Shown: one piece after another, positions 1 to 7,064 of the stretch
How positions within the stretch are numbered: position 1 is the first letter of the stretch
Layout of the letters: every line of letters begins with the position of its first letter
Source of the DNA: Ferruginibacter sp.
GTDB taxonomy: Bacteria > Bacteroidota > Bacteroidia > Chitinophagales > Chitinophagaceae
Assembly (NCBI GenBank): GCA_014379905.1
Contig: JACMKX010000160.1
Location: 1 to 64,000 of the forward strand
Length of the DNA stretch: 64,000 nucleotides
Reading direction: 5' to 3'
The notes under the pieces: model-generated
What the model was told of the DNA's origin: nothing
Database searches by the model: none
What the model saw: the letters and a program-made list of their open reading frames with translations, nothing else
Program-made: the position numbers and the translations under genes

Positions 1-753
1 CATTTTTGCATGCTTCTCTGTTTCATAAGCTGGTAAGCCTTCACTAAATACCCGCACTTTTGTATTGCTGATAATGTTTGTTTCGCTGCTGTTATTGCTG
101 CCCATGATATCATTGTTCAATACGGCCTCTATATTCCAATTGGCTGATTTTGCTTTATTGGCCATAAAATAGGCGCCAAGCAAACCCTGCTCTTCACCAC
201 TTACTGCAACAAATATTATTGTTGCCGGGAAAGAGCTTTTACTCATGATCCTCGCACATTCCATTACCGCCGCTACACCACTGGCATCATCATTAGCGCC
301 TGGCGCATCGCCTTTTCTATCCATTACACTGCTGCGCATATTATCCAAATGTCCGCTGATGATAAATATTCTTTTATCAGCCGTGTCCGTTCCTTTTAAA
401 GTGGCCACTACATTTCCCAACAGGGTAATGCTATCTATTCTTTTTTTATCCGGTTGCAGGGTGGTGGTATCAATAAAAGCGGAAAGCCTTCCATTGGACG
501 TTTTTACAAACTCATTAAATTTTGACAATACCCAATTTCTTGCGGCAGCAATGCCTCTCTTCGGATTGTTTTGAGTACTGAGTGTATTTCTTGTTCCAAA
601 ACTCACCATAGAAGTTATGTACGACCTGAGTGAATCCGAAGAAACATCTTTTGCCATTTGATCGATAGCCGCATCTTTTACAACAATCGTTTGCGCAAAT
701 AATGATGCATAAGCAAAAACTCCGGTGATAACAAGTAAATAAAATTTAAACAT
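1..753 (-). CDS. M28 family metallopeptidase, C-terminus cut by window edge
   Basis: A secreted zinc aminopeptidase/carboxypeptidase of clan MH. It opens at an ATG at 751-753 with a hydrophobic signal peptide ending near FAYASLFAQT, and the frame stays open for 251 codons to the window edge. The metal-site motifs are in order: SGHLDN (His and Asp ligands), GANDDASG (bridging Asp), SGEEQGLLGA (catalytic Glu and metal Glu) and NNDIMGS (Asp). It starts 11 bp upstream of nothing coding on this strand, just 3' of rluD, so the two may be co-transcribed. The last metal His lies outside the window. Substrate cannot be told from this part. A second M28 enzyme occurs at 49.8-51.4 kb. Confidence 0.9.
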   Translation of the reverse strand, partial: MFKFYLLVITGVFAYASLFAQTIVVKDAAIDQMAKDVSSDSLRSYITSMVSFGTRNTLSTQNNPKRGIAAARNWVLSKFNEFVKTSNGRLSAFIDTTTLQPDKKRIDSITLLGNVVATLKGTDTADKRIFIISGHLDNMRSSVMDRKGDAPGANDDASGVAAVMECARIMSKSSFPATIIFVAVSGEEQGLLGAYFMANKAKSANWNIEAVLNNDIMGSNNSSETNIISNTKVRVFSEGLPAYETEKHAKM

Positions 754-763
754 ACAATGCTTT

Positions 764-1819
764 TTATTCTTCGTTTTTAAACTGGCTGTATTTTCTCCAT
801 TTTTCAATAACCTGCGCCATATCATCGGGTAATTCACTTTCAAACAACATTTCTTTTCGGGTGGTTGGATGTGCAAACCCTAATTCTTTTGCATGCAGGG
901 CCTGCCGTGGACAAATGGCAAAACAATTATCTACAAATTGTTTGTACTTGGTATAAACGGTTCCTTTTACAATTCTATCTCCCCCGTAAAAATCATCGCT
1001 GAAAAGCGGGTGACCAATATATTGCATATGAACCCTTATCTGGTGCGTACGCCCTGTTTCAAGCCTACATTCAACAAGGGTTACATAATTGAAGTTCTCC
1101 AGCACTTTATAATGGGTTACGGCTTCTTTTCCATGATCTCCTTCGGGGTAAGTGGTAAATAATTTTCTGAACCGCTGATGCCTGCCTACATGGCCACGAA
1201 TTGTTCCCGACGCTTCATCAAAATTGCCCCACACCAATGCCACATACCTGCGATGTACCGTGTGATTAAAAAACTGTTTGGCAAGATCTGTCATGGCTTT
1301 TTGTGTTTTAGCCATAACAACGAGGCCGCTTGTATTTTTATCAATGCGGTGAACCAAACCATAACGGGGTAAAACGCTTTCATCCAGTTCGGGATTTTGT
1401 TGCTGCCGGTACCAGGCTACGGCATTTATTAAAGTCCCATCAGGATTGCCGCTGCCCGGGTGCACCACCATACCTACAGGCTTGTTGATGATCATGAGAT
1501 CATCATCTTCATAAACAATATTTAAAGGAATATTTTGAGGAACTATTTCGGAAGTTTCCGGGTTATTTGTTTCATAAACAATGATCCTGTCTCCCGGCCT
1601 GGTTTTATAATTATTTTTAATTGGCTTGTCATTCACCAAAACTCTTTCTTCTTCTATAGCCTGTTGGATCTTATTTCTTGTTGCGCCTTCTATCCTGTTC
1701 ATCAAAAACTTATCAATGCGCAATGGTTCCTGGCCCTTATCAATCACAATAGATAACTTTTCAAACAGCTCTTCCGATTCTGATAATTCTTCCTCTATAT
1801 CGTTTGTGATCTTGCTCAT
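764..1819 (-). CDS. rluD: RluA/RluD-family 23S rRNA pseudouridine synthase
   Basis: Isomerises specific uridines of large-subunit rRNA to pseudouridine in the cytoplasm. The 351-residue product has an N-terminal S4 RNA-binding domain (about residues 33-85, RIDKFLMNRIEGATRNKIQ) followed by the RluA-type catalytic domain. The family signature HRIDKNTSG places the catalytic Asp at residue 160. RTHQIRVHM further on is the second family motif. Length is slightly above E. coli RluD because of an acidic N-terminal extension of about 25 residues. The stop lies 10 bp before the M28 gene start. The paralogues RluA, RluC and RluD are hard to separate by eye; RluD is favoured by the S4 domain and size. 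Confidence 0.88.
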   Translation of the reverse strand: MSKITNDIEEELSESEELFEKLSIVIDKGQEPLRIDKFLMNRIEGATRNKIQQAIEEERVLVNDKPIKNNYKTRPGDRIIVYETNNPETSEIVPQNIPLNIVYEDDDLMIINKPVGMVVHPGSGNPDGTLINAVAWYRQQQNPELDESVLPRYGLVHRIDKNTSGLVVMAKTQKAMTDLAKQFFNHTVHRRYVALVWGNFDEASGTIRGHVGRHQRFRKLFTTYPEGDHGKEAVTHYKVLENFNYVTLVECRLETGRTHQIRVHMQYIGHPLFSDDFYGGDRIVKGTVYTKYKQFVDNCFAICPRQALHAKELGFAHPTTRKEMLFESELPDDMAQVIEKWRKYSQFKNEE

Positions 1820-1906
1820 GCCGCAAAGTTAAGCGTTTAGCCATTAGCGTTTAAGCTGGATGTAAGAGGCATGGGCTATCCATAACAAATAATCAATAAT
1901 GATTAA

Positions 1907-2656
1907 TTATTTGTTCCCGATCTTTTTGGGAGTATCATTGGTTACTTTACCATCCTTGCCTATAAAAAACCTGTTTTTTTCCAGGGATTTTCCGCTTTCA
2001 AACAATTCAAAGTGATACCATCCGGACTTTTTGAAATTTACTTTTTCTATAATCAGGTAATCATCTTTTAAATTATTTAATTCAAACAATTGATTGTCCA
2101 GTTCATCAAAGAATTTAACGGAATATTTTTTTGTTTCTACATCGGGCAAATGGATCACTACATTATTGTCTCTTGCAGTGAAAACCCACCTGCTTGGATA
2201 GGCAATACCAGCCGGATTGGGCGTTGCAGGAAATGTTGGGGGCATATTAATGTTTGGATCTACAGAAGGATCTATTTGCCAGGGGTATTTGACAGTGGAA
2301 GAAGTATAAGCCCCGGTGTCTTTCGTTGGACGTGTGGCAGGGCTGATAATATAAGAACCACCTTCAAAAGCAATGAAAACGCGGTAATACATTTTATTAT
2401 ATGGAGCAGTAAGATCTGCATAACCATTCTCTTTATTCTGGGGATTAAGCACAGAACCGATGGTGGTGTAATTGGCAAGACTATCATACGAGCGTTGAAT
2501 ATTGATGGTGGCTACTGGTTTCTGGTACTCATTTTTCCAGCTTACAATTATTTTTCCGCTGGCATTTCGTACACTTATGCCTGGCAATATTTCCTGCGCC
2601 TGCAGAAAAGACGTTAAACAGCTTAGTAATAAAAACAGGAAAAAACGTTTCTTCAT
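1907..2656 (-). CDS. Secreted beta-sandwich protein of unknown function
   Basis: Not recognised as a named family. The 249-residue product starts with a clear signal peptide (MKKRFFLFLLLSCLTSFLQAQ). Residues 25-105 look like a fibronectin type III-like module (SGKIIVSWKNEYQKPVATINI, then a tyrosine-rich strand YYRVFIAFEGG). A proline-rich linker of about 45 residues leads to a second beta-rich module (residues 150-235, KYSVKFFDELDNQLFEL, GWYHFELFESGK). No catalytic motif is visible. An envelope or periplasmic location is inferred from the signal peptide. It lies between two enzymes of unrelated function and gives no pathway context. Confidence 0.75.
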   Translation of the reverse strand: MKKRFFLFLLLSCLTSFLQAQEILPGISVRNASGKIIVSWKNEYQKPVATINIQRSYDSLANYTTIGSVLNPQNKENGYADLTAPYNKMYYRVFIAFEGGSYIISPATRPTKDTGAYTSSTVKYPWQIDPSVDPNINMPPTFPATPNPAGIAYPSRWVFTARDNNVVIHLPDVETKKYSVKFFDELDNQLFELNNLKDDYLIIEKVNFKKSGWYHFELFESGKSLEKNRFFIGKDGKVTNDTPKKIGNK

Positions 2657-2737
2657 AGAAATTGACTCAGGTGCTACAAATATATCAAACGTAATGAATG
2701 ACCAGTCTATTGCAAATATACTACCCTGTTAAATCAA

Positions 2738-3625
2738 TTAAAAAATTAAGCTGCCGGGCGGCAGGGAGTTATTTCCCTGTAAACCTCCTGTGTGTAAACA
2801 TATTATGCGGCTGCCTGGTAAAAACTCATCTTTATGAATTGAATCAAATACGCCATACATCATTTTTGCCGTGTATACAACATCAGTAGGGATTGCATGT
2901 TTTAAATATATTTCATTCATAAATGCTATCAGCTCCATAGTTTTTTTTGCATATCCTCCAAAGTGGTAATGATCCCATATTTTCAGGTTCCCGTAATTAC
3001 TTTCACCATTTAGTAAATCCAGTCTTTCCTTAATATCAGTTAAACCTTTTAATATTGGAACCGCTATTACGGTCTGCCTATGATCAGCCTTTTGCAGAAT
3101 GCCGGCCAAAGTTGTAGCCGTACCAGCAGCGAGGCAGACATGAGTTGCTTGTTTTTCTTTTATGTTATCCAATATCAATGAGGCACCCCTGGCACCCAAA
3201 GGATGGTAGCCACCTTCTGGAATGATCAAAATCTTTTTCGAGGTAATTTGCCGGTTGGCTATTGCTGCATATTCACTCCGGCTTAAAAATTCAAGCTGCA
3301 TACCATAAGCCGCACATTGCTGTAATGTATGCGAAAAAATGGCCGGCTTTTCACCCCTGATAAATCCTTTGCATGGAATCAGCAATTGACTGCATGAGTA
3401 AGCAGTTGCTACTAAATGGTTGGAATGAGCTCCGCCAAAGGTTTGTATAGATTCATATAACCCGGTTTTATATTCTTCTAAGAAATAATATAGTTTGAAT
3501 AATTTGTTGCCGGATATTACCGGGTGTATTTTATCCAGCCTGGCTACGCAGAGTTTAATTTTTTTCTGTTCCAGCATATCGCTGTGCAGTTCATCCAAAA
3601 TTATATTATGAATATCAAAAAGCAT
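2738..3625 (-). CDS. PLP-dependent deaminase, ACC deaminase / D-cysteine desulfhydrase family
   Basis: A fold-type II pyridoxal-phosphate enzyme of 295 residues. The PLP lysine is expected in SGNKLFKLYYFLEEY (about residue 40) and the cofactor Asn/Ser contacts in GGAHSNHLVATA. AAGTATTLAGIL resembles the phosphate-binding loop. Family members convert D-cysteine to pyruvate, H2S and ammonia, or open 1-aminocyclopropane-1-carboxylate; residues visible here do not decide between them. The protein is a little shorter than typical members (about 330). It is divergently oriented from the nucleotidyltransferase at 3691, leaving 65 bp of shared upstream DNA. Confidence 0.82.
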   Translation of the reverse strand: MLFDIHNIILDELHSDMLEQKKIKLCVARLDKIHPVISGNKLFKLYYFLEEYKTGLYESIQTFGGAHSNHLVATAYSCSQLLIPCKGFIRGEKPAIFSHTLQQCAAYGMQLEFLSRSEYAAIANRQITSKKILIIPEGGYHPLGARGASLILDNIKEKQATHVCLAAGTATTLAGILQKADHRQTVIAVPILKGLTDIKERLDLLNGESNYGNLKIWDHYHFGGYAKKTMELIAFMNEIYLKHAIPTDVVYTAKMMYGVFDSIHKDEFLPGSRIICLHTGGLQGNNSLPPGSLIF

Positions 3626-3650
3626 TTATACGTTGTAAGATGGTTTGTTA

Positions 3651-3658
3651 TATTTTTG
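3651..3658 (+). promoter_or_regulatory. Candidate -7 element of the nucleotidyltransferase gene
   Basis: TATTTTTG matches the Bacteroidota -7 consensus TAnnTTTG exactly and lies 33 nt before the ATG at 3691. No good TTTG -33 element is seen at the usual 19-21 nt spacing, so support is partial. Confidence 0.35.
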
Positions 3659-3690
3659 CTGTCCGAAAGAAAAATTTAATATAAAGATAC

Positions 3691-4614
3691 ATGCAACCTA
3701 CATTATTGATTTTAGCAGCCGGTATGGCCAGCCGATACGGAAGTATGAAACAAGTAGAAGGCTTTGGTCCTAATGGCGAAACCATTATGGATTATTCCAT
3801 TTACGATGCAATAAGAGCAGGCTTTGGCAAAGTAGTATTCATCATCCGAAAAGAATTTGAAACAAATTTCAGAACCCAGTTTGAAAACAGGTTTGGCGGA
3901 AAAATAAAAGTAGAATTCGTTTTCCAGGAAATGGACCTGCATGTAGATCCGGTGCATGTTCCGGAAGGAAGAACAAAACCCTGGGGTACAGGTCATGCCA
4001 TCCTCTGCGCCAAAGATGCCATCAGAGAACCTTTTGCAGTTATTAATGCAGATGATTTTTACGGTACAGATGCTTTTATTAAAGCAGCGGGTTTTTTAAA
4101 CAATGATTGCAATCAAAAGACTTATGCTATCATAGGATACCAGCTCGACAAAACCCTGAGTGAAAACGGAACGGTGAGCCGGGGGGTGTGTAAAACAGAC
4201 GCAGATGGCAAACTGGTAGCCATTAATGAAAGAACAAAAATTTACAGGGATAAGGACAGGGTAGTGTATGAAGATGAAAATGGCATTACTGAAGTGCCTG
4301 CCAATTCACCTGTTTCTATGAATTTCTGGTGCCTGCACCCATCTATATTTAACCTGGCAGCCAAAATGTTCAGCGAATTTCCTAAAAATAATATGGACAA
4401 TATTAAAGCAGAATTTTTTATACCGTTACTGGGAGATGAGTTTGTAAATGTGGAAGGCGGTACTATAAAAGTGATTCCAACTTCGGCGCAATGGTTTGGG
4501 GTAACATACAAAGAAGATGCGCCTGTAGTAAAAGCAAGTTTAAATGCATTGATAGAAGCGCGGGAATACCCTAATTCATTATGGGGAACTAATTTTTTAG
4601 ACCGAAACTTTTAA
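3691..4614 (+). CDS. Sugar-phosphate nucleotidyltransferase family protein
   Basis: A nucleotidyltransferase of the GT-A-like NTP_transferase fold, 307 residues, transferring a nucleoside monophosphate to a sugar phosphate. The N-terminal signature is LILAAGMASRYGSMKQ (nucleotide-binding glycine loop and catalytic Arg/Lys). NADDFYGTDAF carries the metal-binding Asp. The sugar and nucleotide specificity cannot be read from the sequence. The insertion DLHVDPVHVPEGRTKPWGTGHA is followed by the base-recognition region. It stands alone: a strong hairpin follows, and the next gene is convergent. Confidence 0.85.
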   Translation: MQPTLLILAAGMASRYGSMKQVEGFGPNGETIMDYSIYDAIRAGFGKVVFIIRKEFETNFRTQFENRFGGKIKVEFVFQEMDLHVDPVHVPEGRTKPWGTGHAILCAKDAIREPFAVINADDFYGTDAFIKAAGFLNNDCNQKTYAIIGYQLDKTLSENGTVSRGVCKTDADGKLVAINERTKIYRDKDRVVYEDENGITEVPANSPVSMNFWCLHPSIFNLAAKMFSEFPKNNMDNIKAEFFIPLLGDEFVNVEGGTIKVIPTSAQWFGVTYKEDAPVVKASLNALIEAREYPNSLWGTNFLDRNF

Positions 4615-4630
4615 AATTGTCCCAAAAAAA

Positions 4631-4660
4631 ATGTCCCATCAAAAGTTGGGACATTTTTTT
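4631..4660 (+). terminator. Rho-independent terminator after the nucleotidyltransferase
   Basis: Perfect 8-bp stem atgtccca/tgggacat (4631-4638 with 4647-4654), 8-nt loop, then a run of T. An A-run precedes the stem, so it can also serve the convergent minus-strand gene. Confidence 0.85.
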
Positions 4661-4679
4661 ATGTTGGTTGTGCTGTTAA

Positions 4680-5819
4680 TTAGTCACCTTTAACCATGAA
4701 AACGTAATCTTCCATCTTTTTGATCTGGCTTTCCCTGTTTAGGCCTTTAAGACCTGAGCCGGAAATGATCCTGATCCCTGCATTTGCTTCTTTCTTTTTA
4801 GCTTCTTCCACAGCCCTGTGTATATTGATGGATTTGATGGCATAAACAACACCTTGTGCGTTCCTTTCAGCACTTGTAATGATTCCAATCAACTCACCTT
4901 TTTTATTCACTACCGGGGAACCACTGCTACCTTCATTGGCTGCTGTGTTTAGCTGGCAATAAATAGTGTCCATACCGGAACCATTTTTAGCACTAACATA
5001 TCCTTCGCCATACACAATTTCTGCTTTGGGATAACCCAGCATAAATACCTGTTCGCCCAGGTCAGCATTGGATTTCCTGATTGTGTAGGGGATAGCAGGC
5101 AGCTTTTTAAAATTATTGTCCCTTATCTTTATGATCGCAATATCTCTTGAAGCATCTACATGTATCACTTCTGCATTGAACTGTTCTCCCTTTGTGTTTT
5201 CAACTACCAATTGCTTTTTAGCCTTATTAACTACGTGAGCATTGGTAACAATGTAATTATTATTGGCATCAATTAAAAAACCGGTAGCCCTGAAAGTGGC
5301 GGCAATTTTTGGTTTTATTACAGGAAGAGCCGGGTTATTTTTAACACCAGTTGCCACATCATCTTCCAGTTTGTCAACTTTGGATGCTATACTGTCTGTT
5401 TTAATTTTTGTTTCATTGATAATATCAACCAATGGTTTGATATCATTTTGAGGATTATTATTAACCGCAGTTACTACCGTACCAATACAAAGCGATACAA
5501 CACCGGCAATAGATGCTGCCACGGCAACGGTACGCTTGTATTTATTCCATAACTGGATAATTTTCGCCTTGCCTTTTAAAGGCGCACGGAAAATAAAACC
5601 TTCTTCAGCCAGTTTTGTTTCAACTTCATTAAGGGTATGTTTGAAATTTCGGGTAGTGCTGTAAGCGTTCAATTCATTTAAGAAGAACATATGTTCTACT
5701 ACCGCCTGGTCCAGTTCGGAATTATTTTTTCTTAGTTCTTCAAAATATATCCTTTCCTGCTCCGGCATTTCTCCTTTCACAAATCTTTCTACGGCGTCAA
5801 TCAATAACGAATCTTCCAT
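4680..5819 (-). CDS. Membrane-anchored trypsin-like serine protease with anti-sigma-like N-terminus
   Basis: A 379-residue protein with three parts. Residues 1-90 are a cytoplasmic, acidic helical region that resembles the start of anti-sigma factors (FVKGEMPEQERIYFEELRKN). Residues 97-119 form one transmembrane segment. A short coiled linker (130-160) leads to a chymotrypsin-fold S1C protease domain at 170-345, which would lie in the periplasm. The triad is visible: His195 in TNAHVV, Asp226 in SRDIAIIKI and Ser299 in NEGSSGSPV. There is no PDZ domain, unlike DegP. The start codon overlaps the sigma-factor stop (TAATG at 5817-5821), which implies translational coupling. Its role is inferred to be control of, or output from, that sigma factor. 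Confidence 0.85.
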   Translation of the reverse strand: MEDSLLIDAVERFVKGEMPEQERIYFEELRKNNSELDQAVVEHMFFLNELNAYSTTRNFKHTLNEVETKLAEEGFIFRAPLKGKAKIIQLWNKYKRTVAVAASIAGVVSLCIGTVVTAVNNNPQNDIKPLVDIINETKIKTDSIASKVDKLEDDVATGVKNNPALPVIKPKIAATFRATGFLIDANNNYIVTNAHVVNKAKKQLVVENTKGEQFNAEVIHVDASRDIAIIKIRDNNFKKLPAIPYTIRKSNADLGEQVFMLGYPKAEIVYGEGYVSAKNGSGMDTIYCQLNTAANEGSSGSPVVNKKGELIGIITSAERNAQGVVYAIKSINIHRAVEEAKKKEANAGIRIISGSGLKGLNRESQIKKMEDYVFMVKGD

Positions 5820-6397
5820 TACTCTACATTTTTATACTGTGCAAAAAACAATTTCTTTAATCTCACGAGGCATTTATACTTCTGGGTTTTCGCATTATCG
5901 GCATTGGTATATCCAAAATCGGCCGCTATGGCCTGCATTTGTTTCTTTTGTAAATAATAAGCTTCCAACAGGCTTTTGCAGGGTTCCCCGATCTTGTTCA
6001 TGGCCATTTCCATTAAATTGAACTCCTTCTGCCTGTTTTCATGAACATCCATATCCTCATCTACCGAAACCACCTCTTCAATATTATAGGACCCAACACT
6101 AAACCTGCTCTGCTGGTTCAGTTTTTTTAGCCATAAACGGCGGCTGACAGCATAAATAAAGGTTTTTAACTGGCAATGAAGCTCAAAGCCACCGTTTTTT
6201 ACCTTCTCAAACAGCACAATCATTGACTCCTGGAATATATCTGCTGCATCATCTGTACTTCCGTTATTATTCACCACCAGGGTCTGAACCATATTATAAT
6301 GCTCCCTGTAGATTCTTTCTATCGAGCTTTTATCCTCATTAGCTAAACCTTCCAATAATTTTTTTTCTTCTTCTATTGTATTCACCTTGGCTGTCAT
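5819..6397 (-). CDS. RNA polymerase ECF-type sigma factor
   Basis: A 192-residue sigma-70 family protein. Region 2 is seen at about residues 15-85 (IERIYREHYNMVQTLV, then DIFQESMIVLFEKVK). Region 4 is near the C-terminus (YLQKKQMQAIAADFGYTNADNAKTQKYKCL), a helix-turn-helix for the -35 element. An in-frame ATG upstream at 6425-6427 would add ten residues (MGYQLHLYVL) that do not look like a sigma N-terminus, so the start at 6395-6397 (MTAKVNT) is preferred. It is the first gene of a two-gene unit with the membrane protease, a usual sigma/regulator arrangement. Confidence 0.88.
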   Translation of the reverse strand: MTAKVNTIEEEKKLLEGLANEDKSSIERIYREHYNMVQTLVVNNNGSTDDAADIFQESMIVLFEKVKNGGFELHCQLKTFIYAVSRRLWLKKLNQQSRFSVGSYNIEEVVSVDEDMDVHENRQKEFNLMEMAMNKIGEPCKSLLEAYYLQKKQMQAIAADFGYTNADNAKTQKYKCLVRLKKLFFAQYKNVE

Positions 6398-6524
6398 TAA
6401 TACGTAAAGATGCAATTGGTAACCCAAAAATCAGGCAAAAAAATATTTTAAAACAATCGGGTTACCTTTTTTCCGTTATGGTATTAATAGTCAAATTATA
6501 ATTTAAATTTAAACAAACAACAAA

Positions 6525-6746
6525 ATGAAAAAGTTTTTTGCAATTGCATTGATCGCTGCTTCTTTCGTAGCATGTAACGAAGGTGAAAAAACAACAACTG
6601 AAACAGTTAATCAAGATTCTATCAACGCAGTAAAAACTGCTGATTCTATCGCTGAAGCTGCTAAAGCTCAGGCTGATACAGCAAAAAATGTTGCTGATTC
6701 TGCTAGCAATGCTGCTAACGCAGTAGCTGATTCTGTTAAAAAATAA
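6525..6746 (+). CDS. Small alanine-rich lipoprotein
   Basis: A 73-residue product with a lipoprotein signal (hydrophobic stretch and lipobox SFVAC, Cys17). The mature part is almost entirely Ala, Asp, Ser, Lys and Thr, with a repeated AADSI/ADTAKNVADSA pattern that predicts one amphipathic helix, possibly a coiled coil. No family function is known to me; it recalls abundant small Lpp-like envelope lipoproteins in shape only. Upstream DNA is AT-rich (long A and T runs), and a strong terminator lies 39 bp after the stop, so it is a single-gene transcript. Confidence 0.75.
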   Translation: MKKFFAIALIAASFVACNEGEKTTTETVNQDSINAVKTADSIAEAAKAQADTAKNVADSASNAANAVADSVKK

Positions 6747-6785
6747 TTAAGCCCTTAGCTTATTTAATAGACAACAATCGTAATG

Positions 6786-6817
6786 ATCACCCCGGTTTAC
6801 CGGGGTGATTGTTTTTT
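6786..6817 (+). terminator. Rho-independent terminator after the small lipoprotein
   Basis: Perfect 10-bp stem atcaccccgg/ccggggtgat (6786-6795 with 6800-6809), loop ttta, followed by a T-tract. It isolates the lipoprotein gene from the aromatic leader region. Confidence 0.9.
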
Positions 6818-6895
6818 ATACCCTGCTGTGATGCAGGAAAGGCTATGATTTGAACATATCAAAGAATTTATTTTTTTATTTCACCCAAATCATTT

Positions 6896-6903
6896 TACAT
6901 TTG
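6896..6903 (+). promoter_or_regulatory. Candidate promoter -7 element of the aromatic operon
   Basis: TACATTTG is an exact match to TAnnTTTG. It ends 8 nt before the leader ATG at 6912, placing transcription start almost at the start codon. At the expected -33 position there is only a T-run without the G, so the promoter match is half-complete. Confidence 0.5.
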
Positions 6904-6911
6904 TTTTAATA

Positions 6912-6989
6912 ATGACAATGAATAACACATACAACTGGCAGTTTTCTTTTTACTATTATTTTAGTAAGAATGCCGGGGCATGTGTATAA
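6912..6989 (+). CDS. Aromatic leader peptide (Phe/Tyr/Trp attenuator)
   Basis: A 25-codon ORF not usually called: MTMNNTYNWQFSFYYYFSKN followed by AGACV. Residues 7-17 contain Tyr, Trp, Phe, Phe, Tyr, Tyr, Tyr and Phe (8 of 11). This is the hallmark of leader peptides that make the ribosome stall when charged aromatic tRNA is scarce. It ends 25 nt before the 5' arm of a terminator hairpin that sits just upstream of pheA, the first gene of the aromatic operon. Translation could also begin at the second ATG (6918). The near absence of a 5' UTR suggests leaderless initiation. The aromatic cluster and the context are seen in the sequence; the regulatory role is inferred from the proteobacterial pheL/trpL/hisL precedent. 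Confidence 0.85.
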   Translation: MTMNNTYNWQFSFYYYFSKNAGACV

Positions 6990-7024
6990 AACGATCAATC
7001 GAAATTTATATATAAGATCCCCCG
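6974..7024 (+). promoter_or_regulatory. Candidate antiterminator pairing of the aromatic attenuator
   Basis: cgggg at 6974-6978, inside the last codons of the leader ORF, can pair with ccccg at 7020-7024 in the 5' arm of the terminator. After one mismatch, two more A-T pairs extend it (6980-6981 with 7017-7018). A ribosome stalled on the aromatic codons (6930-6962) would leave this arm free, whereas one at the stop codon (6987) would cover it. Confidence 0.6.
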
Positions 7025-7046
7025 ATAAGTCGGGGGATCTTTTTGT
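7015..7046 (+). terminator. Attenuator terminator hairpin before pheA
   Basis: Perfect 11-bp stem agatcccccga/tcgggggatct (7015-7025 with 7030-7040), loop taag, followed by tttttgttt. It lies 25 bp upstream of the pheA start and downstream of no gene except the leader ORF. Confidence 0.9.
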
Positions 7047-7064
7047 TTAATATCATCACAACAA

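Noticed and set aside
2090..2617. Long ORF on the plus strand (175 codons)
   Set aside because: It lies antisense to the secreted protein at 1907-2656, which has a clean signal peptide. The plus-strand translation shows no family features.
7015..7046. Terminator of a free-standing small RNA
   Set aside because: Possible, but the preceding 78 nt are better explained as a coding leader peptide rich in aromatic codons directly upstream of pheA.
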